Positions 29,845 to 40,853 of a stretch of 64,000 nucleotides of DNA are shown here, piece by piece (position 1 is the stretch's first letter; each line of letters opens with the position of its first letter). Origin of the DNA: Devosia sp. Lineage in GTDB: Bacteria; Pseudomonadota; Alphaproteobacteria; Rhizobiales; Devosiaceae. The stretch spans positions 682,001 to 746,000 of the forward strand of contig NZ_JANQAH010000007.1 of NCBI RefSeq assembly GCF_024707125.1, written 5' to 3'. Made by a program: the position numbers and the translations under genes. The notes under the pieces are model-generated. The model did no database searches. It was not told where the DNA came from and worked only from the letters and a program-made list of their open reading frames with translations.

Positions 29845-30624
29845 CTACTGAGCGACCGTTCCCTTGATGGCGTGGGCGCGAGCCTTGATGGTGATCGGGC
29901 CCTGCCCTGTTATCTCCTGCGCCCTGCTGCGGATGCCCGCCACATCTTGCGCGCTCAACTGGTTGAGCACCTGGCTTATGCCCGGTGCAGAGGTACCGAC
30001 GGCCCAGTATTCACCGAAGGTTGGGTACGCGCGCGATACGTGGATAGTTTTGGTGGCGACATCGGCGAGGCCTGCAGCGGTCCAAAGCTTTTCCAGGACA
30101 GCGAGATCGCCTGCATCCGGATGGGGCGGCAGAATGGGCGTTATGCCTGCCGCGGACATGGCCTTGTGGATCGCTTCATAGGGAAAGCCACCGCCCAAAA
30201 TATCCCACGCATAGGCTGTGACCTTGCCCCCTCGCCGCACGACGCGAACCATTTCGTCCACGGCCGCATTGGCATCGGGCACGAAGAAGATCACGAGGGC
30301 CATCAGGGCCATATCGAAGTCATCGTCTGGAAAAGGCAGATCGTCTGCCGTGCCGATGCTGAAATTGGCGACGCCCGACTGGTGGCGCTGCCGGGCGAAG
30401 TCGAGCTGCTGGGCGGATGGGTCCAGTGCCTCGATATGTGCCGGCGCTGCGCGCCTGACCAGCAATTCCGTGGACGCGCCATTGCCGCAGCCGACATCGA
30501 TCCAGCGTTTGCCGGTGGGTGCCTCGAGCCAGTCAAGAAAGGCGTTTCCGACCTCCGCGCTCCAGAGGCCCATCATCGTTTCGTAGCTTTTGCCGTCGAC
30601 GAACTGCATCGTTTGGACAGACAT
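29845..30624 (-). CDS. Class I SAM-dependent methyltransferase
   Basis: The 259-residue protein has motif I WIDVGCGNGAS near residue 38, an acidic residue after strand 2 (EALDPSAQQ) and a DMALMALVIFFVPD post-motif region, as in UbiE/Methyltransf_11-type enzymes acting on small molecules. The ATG at 30624 has GGAGA upstream; earlier in-frame starts are less likely. The substrate is unknown. Confidence 0.85.
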   Translation of the reverse strand: MSVQTMQFVDGKSYETMMGLWSAEVGNAFLDWLEAPTGKRWIDVGCGNGASTELLVRRAAPAHIEALDPSAQQLDFARQRHQSGVANFSIGTADDLPFPDDDFDMALMALVIFFVPDANAAVDEMVRVVRRGGKVTAYAWDILGGGFPYEAIHKAMSAAGITPILPPHPDAGDLAVLEKLWTAAGLADVATKTIHVSRAYPTFGEYWAVGTSAPGISQVLNQLSAQDVAGIRSRAQEITGQGPITIKARAHAIKGTVAQ

Positions 30625-30714
30625 CAGGCGTCTCCATCGCAGGAAAGGCCACCCTCGAAACGAACGATACTCCTTAACTTCGGCTCTCGCATCCACGATG
30701 TAAGTGCCGACGTA

Positions 30715-30741
30715 AAAAAGGGCCCCGGAGGGCCCTTTTCT
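30715..30741 (-). terminator. Terminator of glnA
   Basis: GGGCCC-CGGA-GGGCCC hairpin directly after glnA with TTTTTTAC on the reverse strand. Confidence 0.8.
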
Positions 30742-30758
30742 CTTCGCTACTGCAGCTC

Positions 30759-32168
30759 TTAGGCCGAGTAGTACATTTCGTATTCGACCGGATGCGGGGT
30801 CATTTCGACGCGGAGGACTTCCTGCATCTTGAGCTCGATATAGGCATCGATGAAATCGTCGTCCATGACGCCGCCGACCTTGAGGAAGTCGCGGTTCTTG
30901 TCGAGGTTTTCCAGAGCTTCACGGAGCGAGCCGGAAACGGTCGGGATTTCCTTGAGTTCGTCCTTGGGCAGTTCGTAGAGATCCTTGTCCATCGGCTCGC
31001 CGGGGTGGATCTTGTTCTTGATGCCGTCGAGGCCGGCCATCAGCAGCGCGGTGTAGGCCAGGTACGGGTTTGCCAGCGGATCGGGGAAGCGAACTTCGAC
31101 GCGCTTTGCCTTCGGCGACTGGCCGAAGGGGATACGGCAGGAAGCCGAACGGTTACGGGCCGAGTAGGCCAAGAGAACCGGAGCTTCGAAGCCGGGCACC
31201 AGACGCTTGTAGGAGTTGGTGGTCGGGTTGGTGAAGGCATTGATCGCCTTGGCGTGCTTGATGACGCCGCCGATGTACCAGAGGCATTCCATCGAGAGGC
31301 CAGCATACTGGTCGCCAGCGAAGAGCGGCTTGCCGTCCTTCCAGATCGACATGTGGCAGTGCATGCCCGAACCGTTGTCGCCGTAAACCGGCTTCGGCAG
31401 GAAGGTTGCGGTCTTGCCATAGGCATTGGCAACCTGCTGGACGGCATACTTGTAGATCAGCACGTCGTCAGCCGACGCGATCATCTGCTTGTACTTGAGG
31501 CCGAGTTCGTGCTGGGCGGAAGCCACTTCGTGGTGGTGCTTCTCGATGATGATGCCCATCTGGCCCATGGCCTCGAGCATCTCGCCGCGCATGTCCTGCG
31601 CGCTATCAAGCGGGGGAACCGGGAAGTAACCCTTCTTGATGCCGATGTGGTGACCATTGTTGCCGGATTCGTAGTCGGCATCGTTGTTGGTCGGCAGTTC
31701 GGAGTGATCGACCGAGAAACCAACCTTGTAGGTGGTGGTCGAGTACTTCACGTCGTCGAAGATGAAGAATTCGGGCTCGGGGCCGAACACGACGGTGTCG
31801 CCGATACCGGAGGACTTGACGAGGCCCTCGGCCTTCTTGGCGATCGAGCGCGGATCGCGGTTGTAGGGCTGGTAGGTCGCTGGCTCGAGAATGTCGCAGT
31901 TGATAGCGAGGGTCGAGGCCGCGAAGAAGGGGTCGATGTAAGCCGAGTTCGGATCGGGCATCAGCACCATGTCGGACTCGTTGATGGCCTTCCAGCCAGC
32001 AATCGAGGAACCGTCGAACATCACGCCATCTTCGAACATGTCGGCGTCAACGACGGACGCATCCATGGTGACGTGCTGCAGCTTGCCGCGCAGGTCGGTG
32101 AAACGCACGTCGAGATACTTGATGTTCTCGTCTTTCATGCGCTGGATAATGTCTGCTCCGGTAGTCAT
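30759..32168 (-). CDS. glnA: Glutamine synthetase type I
   Basis: The 469-residue protein is the usual length. It joins ammonia to glutamate using ATP. Visible are [11 protein letters not shown] near the N terminus, [50 protein letters not shown] and the adenylylation loop with a Tyr in [17 protein letters not shown] and LYELP. The ATG at 32168 is the conserved start; an upstream extension is spurious. It is co-transcribed with glnB, 52 bases upstream. Confidence 0.97.
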   Translation of the reverse strand: MTTGADIIQRMKDENIKYLDVRFTDLRGKLQHVTMDASVVDADMFEDGVMFDGSSIAGWKAINESDMVLMPDPNSAYIDPFFAASTLAINCDILEPATYQPYNRDPRSIAKKAEGLVKSSGIGDTVVFGPEPEFFIFDDVKYSTTTYKVGFSVDHSELPTNNDADYESGNNGHHIGIKKGYFPVPPLDSAQDMRGEMLEAMGQMGIIIEKHHHEVASAQHELGLKYKQMIASADDVLIYKYAVQQVANAYGKTATFLPKPVYGDNGSGMHCHMSIWKDGKPLFAGDQYAGLSMECLWYIGGVIKHAKAINAFTNPTTNSYKRLVPGFEAPVLLAYSARNRSASCRIPFGQSPKAKRVEVRFPDPLANPYLAYTALLMAGLDGIKNKIHPGEPMDKDLYELPKDELKEIPTVSGSLREALENLDKNRDFLKVGGVMDDDFIDAYIELKMQEVLRVEMTPHPVEYEMYYSA

Positions 32169-32220
32169 CAGGTCTTCCCCTGTAATCGCACTGCTTGTTG
32201 CTGGTGTTGTGACGCGACGC

Positions 32221-32790
<570 letters not shown>

Positions 32791-32806
32791 TCACCACATG
32801 CTGCAT

Positions 32807-33829
32807 TCAGGCGAGATCGGAGACGGCAAAGCGGCCGCGCTCGTCGCGCCAGATGGTGAGACCAGCCTCTCGGAAAGCCAGCAAGACCAGACGCAGGCTG
32901 TCGCCCTGCCCTGGGACTTCGGCACTCTCGATGCGGCGGACAGTCGAAACCGAGATGCCGGCATTTTGGGCGAGAGTTTCGGCGGTCCAATCGAGAAGCG
33001 CGCGGCAGGCCCTGACCTGAGCCGGCGTCAGGGAGGCAAGATCATCCCTTGTGGAGCGCGGAGCGGTAATGCGGGCGTTACTGCTCGAAATGCCGCCATA
33101 GAGCAGGCTGGAGGACATTTCGGAGGAGAAAGGCAGCCCTTCGATGTGGAACTGCTGGTACTCGCCATTGGTGAGACGCAGGCGCGGCGAGAAGCTGTAG
33201 GGCTTCCGATTGCCCACCGCTTCGCGCCAGTGGTCGGGCAGGCGTTCGAGATCGTCGGGATGGAGGCTCGCGCGCCAATTGCTGACATCGCCATTCGGCA
33301 CTGCGTCAGTGTCGATGAGATCGTTGCTGCTGAAATGCTCGATCAGGCGCCCCTCCTCGTCGGCGATCCACAGGATCGCGCCGATGAGCCGGGAAATGTT
33401 TTGCAGCAGGGCGCGCGTGTTGGCGAGGCGTTCGCCGACATCCTGGCGCTCGGTAATGTCGGAAACCACGGCGACGACGCGGGTCGCATTGCCATCGCGA
33501 TCAAACAGGCGCCGCGCTTCGCTCCGCAGATGCCGCAACTGGCCGTCCGGACGGATGATCCTGAATTGCCGGTCGGTCTGACGAGAATCGGTGACGAAGC
33601 CGTGCAGATCGTCGACGGGCAGGCGATCCTTGGGATGCACAAGGGTTTCGAGGAAGGCCAGGTCGAGGTGGAGACCGGCCGGGTTGATGCCGGCCAGAGC
33701 ATAGAGCCCCGCCGAACAATGGAGCCGCGCGTTGGCGATATCCCAGGACCAGAAGCCAACGCCAAGCCTGGCTTCGACCGCGCGCACCCACTCGTCGGAT
33801 TGCCGGATACCCGGACTACGTTCTGCCAT
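32807..33829 (-). CDS. PAS-domain protein with C-terminal XRE-type helix-turn-helix
   Basis: The 340-residue protein starts at ATG 33829 with GAGAGAGG upstream. A first PAS domain (GVGFWSWDIANARLHCSAGLYAL to VVSDITERQD, about 20-140) is followed by a second, weaker one (150-250). The C terminus has LTPAQVRACRALLDWTAETLA and GISVSTVRRIES, an XRE-like HTH. This suggests a cytoplasmic sensor-regulator. The ligand and targets are unknown. It is divergent from a PAS chemoreceptor gene. Confidence 0.8.
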   Translation of the reverse strand: MAERSPGIRQSDEWVRAVEARLGVGFWSWDIANARLHCSAGLYALAGINPAGLHLDLAFLETLVHPKDRLPVDDLHGFVTDSRQTDRQFRIIRPDGQLRHLRSEARRLFDRDGNATRVVAVVSDITERQDVGERLANTRALLQNISRLIGAILWIADEEGRLIEHFSSNDLIDTDAVPNGDVSNWRASLHPDDLERLPDHWREAVGNRKPYSFSPRLRLTNGEYQQFHIEGLPFSSEMSSSLLYGGISSSNARITAPRSTRDDLASLTPAQVRACRALLDWTAETLAQNAGISVSTVRRIESAEVPGQGDSLRLVLLAFREAGLTIWRDERGRFAVSDLA

Positions 33830-34184
33830 GTCCCTCTCTCCATCGGATGCTTTTCGCATCCGCTAACCGCACAGCAGGAGCTGGCCAGACGAAGTCAGGG
33901 ACTCTGCGGCATCATCAAGTGCCGCGTGTTGTCTTTCTTCGAAAACCTGGGCCATGGCAAGTGCCCGTGGCGATCGTTTTTTTGAGACTAGCGACAAGAT
34001 TCGCGGGGATGACTTGATCTGGATCAATGAAACTATTTCTCTCAGCCCTTGAGCAGAAAAGTAGCGAAGTCGGCGCATTGGGAGAAATACGTACTCCGAC
34101 AGGGGCCCAAAAGGGTCGAACGCCGAAAGATAGTGCTCATCTGAAGTTGTTAACGTCGGTCCACTTTCAACCCTGGGGGATACT

Positions 34185-35981
34185 GTGGACGTCCGCCTCT
34201 TCAGCAATAAACGCCGGGTTCTGGCGCAAGAGAACCAAGCTACACTCGACGCAATTTCGCGGGCGCTGGCAGTCATCGAATTCGAACTCGACGGTACGAT
34301 CCGGACAGCCAACAAGAACTTCCTCGACGTGATGGGATACACGCTCGAAGAAGTTCGCGGGCAGCATCACCGCATTTTCGTCGACCCGGCGGAGAGCGCC
34401 CTGCCCGACTACAAGCTGTTCTGGGAGCAATTGGCCAAGGGCGAATTCCAGGCGGCAGAATATCGCCGCATCGGCAAGGGCCGACGGGATGTCTGGATTC
34501 AGGCGACCTACAATCCGGTCTTCGGGCGCGATGGGAAGCCCACGAAGATCGTGAAGTTTGCAACCGATGTTACTGCAGCAAAACTGGTTGCCGCGGACAG
34601 CGCCGGCCAGCTTGCCGCGATCTCACGCTCGCAGGCCGTCATCGAATTCACGCCGAAGGGCGAGGTGATTACCGCCAACGACAATTTCTGTCAGGCGCTG
34701 GGCTATTCGCTCGATGAAATCCGCGGCCGGCATCACAAGATTTTTGTGCCAGCGACGGAAGCATCCACCAGTGCCTATCAGGAGTTCTGGAGCCGGTTGG
34801 GGCGTGGCGAGTTTCAGGCGGCGGAATATCTGCGCGTCGGCAAAGGTGGACAGGAAGTCTGGATCCAGGCGACCTACAATCCGATCTTCGACCACCATGG
34901 GAAGGTGTTCAAGATCGTCAAATATGCCACCGATGTTACTGATCGGAAGCGCGCAGTGAACCTGCTGGGCAGCGAGCTGGCCAAACTAGCCCAGGGCGAC
35001 CTGCGGGCCCGTATCCAGACGCCGTTCAAGGGCGAACTCGATGCCGTGCGGCTCGCCTACAACAATACTGTCGACCGCTTCGCCGAGATCGTGGCTCGGC
35101 TCCGGCGCTCGTCGAGCACGTTGCGCGCAGCAACGGCCGAGATCCTGACCGGCGCCAATGATCTTGCCGAGCGCACCTCGCGGCAGGCTTCGGCGATCCA
35201 GGAAACGAGTGCCGCAATGAGGAACCTGGCGAGCACGGTAGAAGAGAATGCAGCGCTGGCTGAAGAGGCCAGCGGCAAGACGCGGGCCGTCTCGACGACC
35301 GCCGAGCAGAGCGGCGAGGTCATGAGCCAAGCTCAGGAGGCCATGGGACGAATCCTGGCGTCATCGTCGCAAATCTCAAACATTGTCGGCCTGATCGACG
35401 ATATCGCCTTCCAGACCAACCTGCTCGCTCTCAACGCTTCCGTCGAGGCGGCGCGAGCGGGTGACGCCGGGAAGGGCTTTGCCGTGGTTGCGGTGGAAGT
35501 GCGCCGGCTCGCGCAATCGGCGGCGCAGGCGTCCTCGGACGTCAAGGCGCTGATCGAGCGATCATCCTCGGAAATTTCGACGGGGTCCAAGCTGCTTTCC
35601 GACGCGGCGGAGCGCATTGCCAGCATGCTGGGTGATGTGCGGGACAATTGCGGCCTCATGGACAGCATTGCCAGCGGCAGCCGCCAGCAATCGGGCGCGA
35701 TTGCCGAAGTTGCCACAGCGGTGCGGCAGATGGACGAGATGACGCAACACAATGCGGCGCTCGTCGAAGAGACCAATGCAGCGATCGAGCAGACCGAGGG
35801 ACAGGCGAGCGAACTCGACAGAATCGTCGAGGTCTTCGTGGTCGACGACGGGCCGCGCGGTCGTGAACCGGCGAAACCGGCGCAGGAGAAGTCGCGCTCA
35901 GCGCCGCGGGCGGCCAGGCCGGCATGGGATTGGATGGGGCAAGGTAACGCAGCCCTCGATATCGGCTGGAGCGAGCGCTAA
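34185..35981 (+). CDS. Soluble methyl-accepting chemotaxis protein with two PAS domains
   Basis: The protein has 598 residues and no transmembrane segment. Two near-identical PAS domains (residues 20-140 and 145-265) share [20 protein letters not shown] and [17 protein letters not shown] segments, indicating an internal duplication. A short HAMP-like linker and the MCP signalling domain follow, with the hairpin tip [21 protein letters not shown]. Methylation regions are rich in E, Q and A. It probably senses redox or a small cytoplasmic ligand (inference from Aer-type PAS receptors). The start is GTG. Confidence 0.92.
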   Translation: MDVRLFSNKRRVLAQENQATLDAISRALAVIEFELDGTIRTANKNFLDVMGYTLEEVRGQHHRIFVDPAESALPDYKLFWEQLAKGEFQAAEYRRIGKGRRDVWIQATYNPVFGRDGKPTKIVKFATDVTAAKLVAADSAGQLAAISRSQAVIEFTPKGEVITANDNFCQALGYSLDEIRGRHHKIFVPATEASTSAYQEFWSRLGRGEFQAAEYLRVGKGGQEVWIQATYNPIFDHHGKVFKIVKYATDVTDRKRAVNLLGSELAKLAQGDLRARIQTPFKGELDAVRLAYNNTVDRFAEIVARLRRSSSTLRAATAEILTGANDLAERTSRQASAIQETSAAMRNLASTVEENAALAEEASGKTRAVSTTAEQSGEVMSQAQEAMGRILASSSQISNIVGLIDDIAFQTNLLALNASVEAARAGDAGKGFAVVAVEVRRLAQSAAQASSDVKALIERSSSEISTGSKLLSDAAERIASMLGDVRDNCGLMDSIASGSRQQSGAIAEVATAVRQMDEMTQHNAALVEETNAAIEQTEGQASELDRIVEVFVVDDGPRGREPAKPAQEKSRSAPRAARPAWDWMGQGNAALDIGWSER

Positions 35982-36064
35982 GCGAACCCAGGCAGGTCGC
36001 CATCCGGCGTCCTGCCTGTCATTTCCGACCCGGAATTGCTATCGACTTCCTCCGGAGGAGCAAA

Positions 36065-36421
36065 TTGACCAAAATGACACCACTTGAATGCGTGGAACTT
36101 CAGCTCGCGGCCTATAACGAGCGAAATCTCAAGCTTTTTCTGACCGCTTTTGCCGAAAACGTCCGCTGCTATCGCCTACCCGACATGGTTCTTACCATCG
36201 ATGGAAAGGCGGCCCTCGGCGAGTTCTATGCGGCGAACCGCTTCGTGCATGAGGGATTGCACGCCAAGCTACTGAATCGAATGGTGGTTGGGAACAAGGT
36301 CATCGACCATGAACTGATCCATGGGCTCGGCCCGGAGCCTATGGAGACATCCGTGGTCTTCGTCATCGAGGATGGGCTGATCGCTCAAGTGTTCTTCATT
36401 CCGGCCAAATCGCCAAGCTAG
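36065..36421 (+). CDS. SnoaL/NTF2-like protein
   Basis: The 118-residue protein is an NTF2-like fold candidate: LECVELQLAAYNERNLKLFLTAF, YRLPDMVLTIDGKAALGEFY and VVFVIEDGLIAQVFFIP. A TTG start with GGAGG upstream fits best; ATG at 36074 is the alternative. The function is unknown. Confidence 0.7.
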   Translation: MTKMTPLECVELQLAAYNERNLKLFLTAFAENVRCYRLPDMVLTIDGKAALGEFYAANRFVHEGLHAKLLNRMVVGNKVIDHELIHGLGPEPMETSVVFVIEDGLIAQVFFIPAKSPS

Positions 36422-36482
36422 GCTTTGACTGGCTTCAACACTTCATATAGATGCATCGCCAACCCGGCCGACGGGGACCCTT

Positions 36483-36567
36483 GCGGGTGTGGCGGAATTG
36501 GTAGACGCACTGGATTTAGGTTCCAGCGCCGCAAGGCGTGGAGGTTCGAGTCCTCTCACCCGCACCA
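36483..36567 (+). tRNA. tRNA-Leu (anticodon TAG)
   Basis: The type II cloverleaf is 85 bases including CCA: acceptor GCGGGTG/CACCCGC, anticodon region CTGGATTTAGGTTCCAG, a variable arm GCCGCAAGGCGT and T arm GGTTCGAGTCC. Confidence 0.95.
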
Positions 36568-36613
36568 TAGCGGCCTCGGCCGAACGAGATGAACCAATAC
36601 GGGATAAACCCCA

Positions 36614-37993
36614 ATGCAGGTAACTGAGACCCTTAACGAAGGCCTGAAGCGCAAGCTCAGCGTCACCATTCCGGCCGCTGACCTCGTGTCGCGCCTCGAT
36701 GCCAAGCTCGAAGAACTCAAGGGCCAGGCCAGCATCAAGGGCTTCCGTCCGGGCAAGGTTCCGACCGCTCACCTCAAGAAGGTCTATGGCCGCTCGGCCA
36801 TGTCCGAAGTGATGACCGACGCGATCAACTCGACCGTGTCCGACACGCTCGATGGCCGCAAGGAACGCGCCGCCGCCCAGCCCAAGGTCGACCTGCCGCA
36901 GGACCAGACGCTGATCAACGACGTGCTCGACGGCAAGGCCGACCTCGCATTCGAAGTCGAATACGAAGTTCTCCCGCCGGTTTCGCTGATGGACCTCAAG
37001 GGCCTCAAGCTGAACAAGCCGGTCGTTGAAGTCACCGAAGAAGAAATCGACGCCGAAGTGAATCGCGTGTTCGCCCAGAACCGTGGCTTCACCGACAAGG
37101 GCGATGGCGCCGTTGTCGAACAGGGCGACCGTCTCGGTCTCTCGTTCGTTGGCAAGATCGACGGCGTTGCCTTCCCGGGCGGCACCTCCGACCATGCTCA
37201 CCTGACCGTCGGCTCCGGCGAATTCATCCCTGGCTTCGAAGAACAGCTCGTTGGCCAGAAGAAGGACGAAACCCGCACCATCACGGTCACCTTCCCCGCT
37301 GACTACGGCAATGCCGAACTCGCCGGCAAGGAAGCTACCTTCGACGTCACCATCCTCCATGTCGATGGCCCGAACCAGGGTGAACTCGACGACGAATTCG
37401 CCAAGCGCCTCGGCGTCGAAGACGTCGCCGGCCTGCGCAAGGCCGTGAAGGAGCAGATGGAAGCCGCACTCGTTTCCATGAGCAAGCAGCACGTCAAGCG
37501 TCAGATTCTCGACGCCCTCGACGAAGGCCACAAGTTCGACGTTCCGGCCCAGCTGGTCGAAGCCGAATTCGCCACCATCTGGCAGCGCGTTCAGCATGAA
37601 GTTGAAGGCCATGGCCGCTCCTTCGAAGACGAAGGCACGACCGAAGCCGAAGCCAAGGAACAGTATCAGCGTATCGCCGAGCGCCGCGTGCGTCTGGGCC
37701 TCGTCGTTGCCGAAATCGGCAACCAGAACGAAGTCCAGGTGACCGACGACGAGCACCAGCAGGCCCTGCTCGCTGAAATCCGCCGCTTCCCCGGCCAGGA
37801 ACAGCAGGTCTACGACTACTACCGCAAGAACGCCCAGGCTCTCGCCAGCCTCCGCGCTCCGGTGTTCGAGAACAAGGTCGTCGACTATGTCGCCAGCCTT
37901 GCCGAACAGACCGAGAAGAAGATGTCGCGCGACGAGCTGGCCAAGCTCATCCAGGCCGACGAAAACGAAGTGCCGGAAGAGCATCACCACTAA
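36614..37993 (+). CDS. tig: Trigger factor, ribosome-bound chaperone/PPIase
   Basis: The 459-residue protein has the ribosome-binding domain with the signature region GFRPGKVPTAHLKKVYG near residue 42, a FKBP-like domain (GDRLGLSFVGKIDG, FIPGFEEQLVG, about 155-240) and the C-terminal chaperone arms. It ends in EEHHH. In many relatives tig lies next to clpP; here it is 13 kb away on the other strand. Confidence 0.96.
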   Translation: MQVTETLNEGLKRKLSVTIPAADLVSRLDAKLEELKGQASIKGFRPGKVPTAHLKKVYGRSAMSEVMTDAINSTVSDTLDGRKERAAAQPKVDLPQDQTLINDVLDGKADLAFEVEYEVLPPVSLMDLKGLKLNKPVVEVTEEEIDAEVNRVFAQNRGFTDKGDGAVVEQGDRLGLSFVGKIDGVAFPGGTSDHAHLTVGSGEFIPGFEEQLVGQKKDETRTITVTFPADYGNAELAGKEATFDVTILHVDGPNQGELDDEFAKRLGVEDVAGLRKAVKEQMEAALVSMSKQHVKRQILDALDEGHKFDVPAQLVEAEFATIWQRVQHEVEGHGRSFEDEGTTEAEAKEQYQRIAERRVRLGLVVAEIGNQNEVQVTDDEHQQALLAEIRRFPGQEQQVYDYYRKNAQALASLRAPVFENKVVDYVASLAEQTEKKMSRDELAKLIQADENEVPEEHHH

Positions 37994-38016
37994 TTGGTGC
38001 GACTCATGGTTTAGTA

Positions 38017-38046
38017 GGGCCGCCTTCGGGCGGCCCTTTCTTTTGG
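38017..38046 (+). terminator. Terminator of tig
   Basis: GGGCCGCC-TTC-GGGCGGCCC hairpin followed by TTTCTTTT. Confidence 0.9.
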
Positions 38047-38109
38047 CCAGCCGGCGGCGACAAACGGTTAACCTGTTATTGCATCGCGACGAATAGACTT
38101 CGCGACGGG

Positions 38110-39339
38110 ATGCAGGACACATTTGGAACCTCGACGATGGTGCATGGCCAGCTTTTCTTTGCACTCGTCAATCCGATCATCGCACTGCTGTTTTCGCTCG
38201 GCTTCGCGCTCATCTGGCTGCGGTGGCGGGACTACAAGCATCTGCCGGTCCTGTCAGCGGCCTTCCTCTGCCTCGGCCTCGGGTTCATCTTCTACGACTT
38301 TCGCATTCTGGTCTGGCCGGGCGACATCAATGTCGGCGCGAACATTCTCTACGTCGCCACCATAACCCTGGCTTGCAGCAGCACGTTTCTGCGCAAGAAC
38401 CAACCGCCTCCCACCTTGCTCTTCCTGGCGGTCATAGCCTCGGGCGCCCTGCCCTTCGCGTGGTATCTGCTGGTCGAACCGTCCATATTGGCGCGCATCG
38501 TGATCACGTCGGCGATTTTTGCCGGCGTGACCAGCATCACTTTTGTCGGGCTCGTTCGTCAGCGGGACAGGACGGTCGCCGATAACCTGTTTGCATCCGC
38601 CGTCGGTCTCGCCTTCTTCGTCGCCATTTTCCGTCCCGGCCTGGTTTTGACGGGAGCCCTGGACATCGAGAGCCCCGCCGGCTTCACCGCCTCGGACTAC
38701 TGGACATCGATCAGGGCGTTTACCCCGATCATGTCCATCATCGTCGCCACGCTCTTTACCGTGGCCATTGGCCTCGATGTCATTGGACACCTCAAGGGTC
38801 AGGCAGATCGAGATTACCTGACGGGCCTTCTTAATCGACGTGGCTTCGAGACGACCGGGGACGAGGCCGTGACCCGGGATTTTGCCAATTCACGCCAGCC
38901 CGCAATGCTCGTGGCCGATATCGACGACTTCAAGAAGGTCAACGACACGTTTGGGCACAAGGTTGGAGATGCCGTGATCGTTGCCGTGGGCCGCACATTG
39001 GCGCGGCATGGCGAGGCCGTTCTGGCGGCACGCACCGGCGGCGAGGAGTTCGCCCTCTACTACAACGACATCGATCGGGCCGAACTGCAGGAAATCGCCC
39101 GCAGGATACGCGCTGCACTGGCGCAGGTGACGATTGCCGGCCTGCCGAGCAATTACCCCGTTACGCTCAGCATCGGGCTTCATCTCAGCTATAGCCACGA
39201 GTCTCTGACCGACATGATGACCCTTGCCGACCAGGCGCTCTACCGGGCCAAGAGCGAGGGCAAGGATCGGGCGGTGATGACGCCCGTTCGCTTGCACCTC
39301 GCAACCGGAAGCAGATTGCAGAGCCAGGATCGGCTCTAG
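38110..39339 (+). CDS. Membrane diguanylate cyclase
   Basis: The 409-residue protein has about six to seven transmembrane segments in residues 15-225, then a GGDEF domain (RDYLTGLLNRRGFE, ADIDDFKKVNDTFGHKVGD, ARTGGEEFALYY) with intact active-site residues. It probably makes cyclic di-GMP in response to an envelope signal. The start at 38110 or the in-frame ATG at 38137 is possible. Confidence 0.92.
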   Translation: MQDTFGTSTMVHGQLFFALVNPIIALLFSLGFALIWLRWRDYKHLPVLSAAFLCLGLGFIFYDFRILVWPGDINVGANILYVATITLACSSTFLRKNQPPPTLLFLAVIASGALPFAWYLLVEPSILARIVITSAIFAGVTSITFVGLVRQRDRTVADNLFASAVGLAFFVAIFRPGLVLTGALDIESPAGFTASDYWTSIRAFTPIMSIIVATLFTVAIGLDVIGHLKGQADRDYLTGLLNRRGFETTGDEAVTRDFANSRQPAMLVADIDDFKKVNDTFGHKVGDAVIVAVGRTLARHGEAVLAARTGGEEFALYYNDIDRAELQEIARRIRAALAQVTIAGLPSNYPVTLSIGLHLSYSHESLTDMMTLADQALYRAKSEGKDRAVMTPVRLHLATGSRLQSQDRL

Positions 39340-40853
39340 GGCGTTTCCGCCATTTCCGCGAAGAAGTCTTCCGGCCCTTCGACCTCACGCAAGCGCTTGC
39401 CAATGATCTGAAGGAAGCGTGTCCCCACGCCCCGCAGGAAGGCTCGATCGTGGGAGACGAGGAGACAGGTCGCGCCATGCTCGGCAATGTCCAGCTCAAG
39501 CTGCTCCTGGCCGGGGATATCGAGATGGTTGGTGGGCTCGTCGAGCAGATAGAAATTCGGCCGTTGCAGGCGCAGGGCCAGCAGTGCCAGGCGGGCTCGC
39601 TGGCCGAGGGAAAGCGTGCGGATTTGCTTGTCCTGCCGGTCGGGGTCAAAGCCTGCGCCGGCCAGCAGCGCGATACTGCGGCGGTCGCCTTCATTGTAGC
39701 GCGAGACAATAAAGTCCAGCGGCGTCTGCTTGAGCGGTAGCCAATCGAGAGCCTGATCGAGATAGCCCGGCACGATCTGCGGGCTGAGGCGCAATCCGTC
39801 CACTGCCTCGCCGCCGAGCGCCGCCGCCACTTTTCGCATGAGCTGGGATTTGCCGGTGCCGTTGCGGCCAAGCAGGACGACGCGATCGCCCTGGAAAACG
39901 TGCAGTTTTTCAATCGAAAAGAGCGGCCGGCCATCTGGCGTCGTCACGGCCATGTTCTCGAAGGCGAGCATGACGCGGGCTTCGGCGCCACTGTTCCCCA
40001 ACATGACCTTGCCGGTCTTCTCGCGATGCACGGAGACGACCTGGTTCTCGATCTTTTCGGCGCGCTCACGAAGCTGTTTGGATTTGACCGTCAGCAGGTC
40101 GCTGCCGGAGTTGATGCCGATATTGGTCAGCTTGGCCGCCTGCTTGCGGAGCTGGGCAACTTCCTTGAGGTCGCGTTGGCGCTGCTGCTCGGCGGCCTCG
40201 TCGGCTTCGTCGAGGGCGTTGCGCGCCGCGCTGTAGGCGAGCGGGAAGAAATGCGAGGTTTCCGGGCGCAGGAAGAGCGTGCGGTTGGTGACGCTATCCA
40301 AAAACTGGCGGTCGTGGCTGGCCATGACCACGATAGTCTGGCGCGGCAAAGCGGCCATCCAGTTTTCGAGCGCGAGGATGCGGCCGAGGTCGAGATGGTT
40401 GGTAGGCTCGTCGAGAAGCAAAAGGTCTGGTTGGGTAACCCAGCCGCGGGCGATCAGCGCCAGACGCTGCCAGCCGCCGCTCAATTGGCCGATGGGCTTT
40501 TGCACGAGATCGAGCGGGAAGCCGAGTTCGTCGAGAGCCACGTCGGCGCGCCAGCCCTCGCTTTCGCGGTCGGCTTGCGGCAGGGCCTGTTCGACGAAAT
40601 CACGTAGCGGAATGGCCAATGCCTCCGGCGGCACGTCCTGCGGGACATAGCCGATGGTCAGGCCGCGCGAGCGGGAGAGTTCGCCTTCGCTGAGTTCTGC
40701 CTCGCCCACGAAAGCGCGCAGCAGCGTGGATTTGCCGCGGCCATTGGCGGCGACAAGACCGACGCGATCGCCATCGGAAAGCGACAGGGAGAGATTGGAG
40801 AAAAGCACATGGCCCGAACGGAGGCCGGCATTGCGGAGGCTGAGATTTGCCAT
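39336..40853 (-). CDS. ABC-F family ATPase
   Basis: The 505-residue protein has two ABC modules and no membrane domain: Walker A GLVAANGRGKST and LLGRNGTGKSQ, signatures LSGGWQRLALIARG and LSLGQRARLALLAL, and Walker B LLLLDEPTNHLD and FYLLDEPTNHLD. ABC-F proteins act on the ribosome, and some give antibiotic resistance, so the role cannot be assigned. The start is ATG 40853; a longer in-frame start is unlikely. Its stop overlaps that of the convergent cyclase gene. Confidence 0.92.
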   Translation of the reverse strand: MANLSLRNAGLRSGHVLFSNLSLSLSDGDRVGLVAANGRGKSTLLRAFVGEAELSEGELSRSRGLTIGYVPQDVPPEALAIPLRDFVEQALPQADRESEGWRADVALDELGFPLDLVQKPIGQLSGGWQRLALIARGWVTQPDLLLLDEPTNHLDLGRILALENWMAALPRQTIVVMASHDRQFLDSVTNRTLFLRPETSHFFPLAYSAARNALDEADEAAEQQRQRDLKEVAQLRKQAAKLTNIGINSGSDLLTVKSKQLRERAEKIENQVVSVHREKTGKVMLGNSGAEARVMLAFENMAVTTPDGRPLFSIEKLHVFQGDRVVLLGRNGTGKSQLMRKVAAALGGEAVDGLRLSPQIVPGYLDQALDWLPLKQTPLDFIVSRYNEGDRRSIALLAGAGFDPDRQDKQIRTLSLGQRARLALLALRLQRPNFYLLDEPTNHLDIPGQEQLELDIAEHGATCLLVSHDRAFLRGVGTRFLQIIGKRLREVEGPEDFFAEMAETP

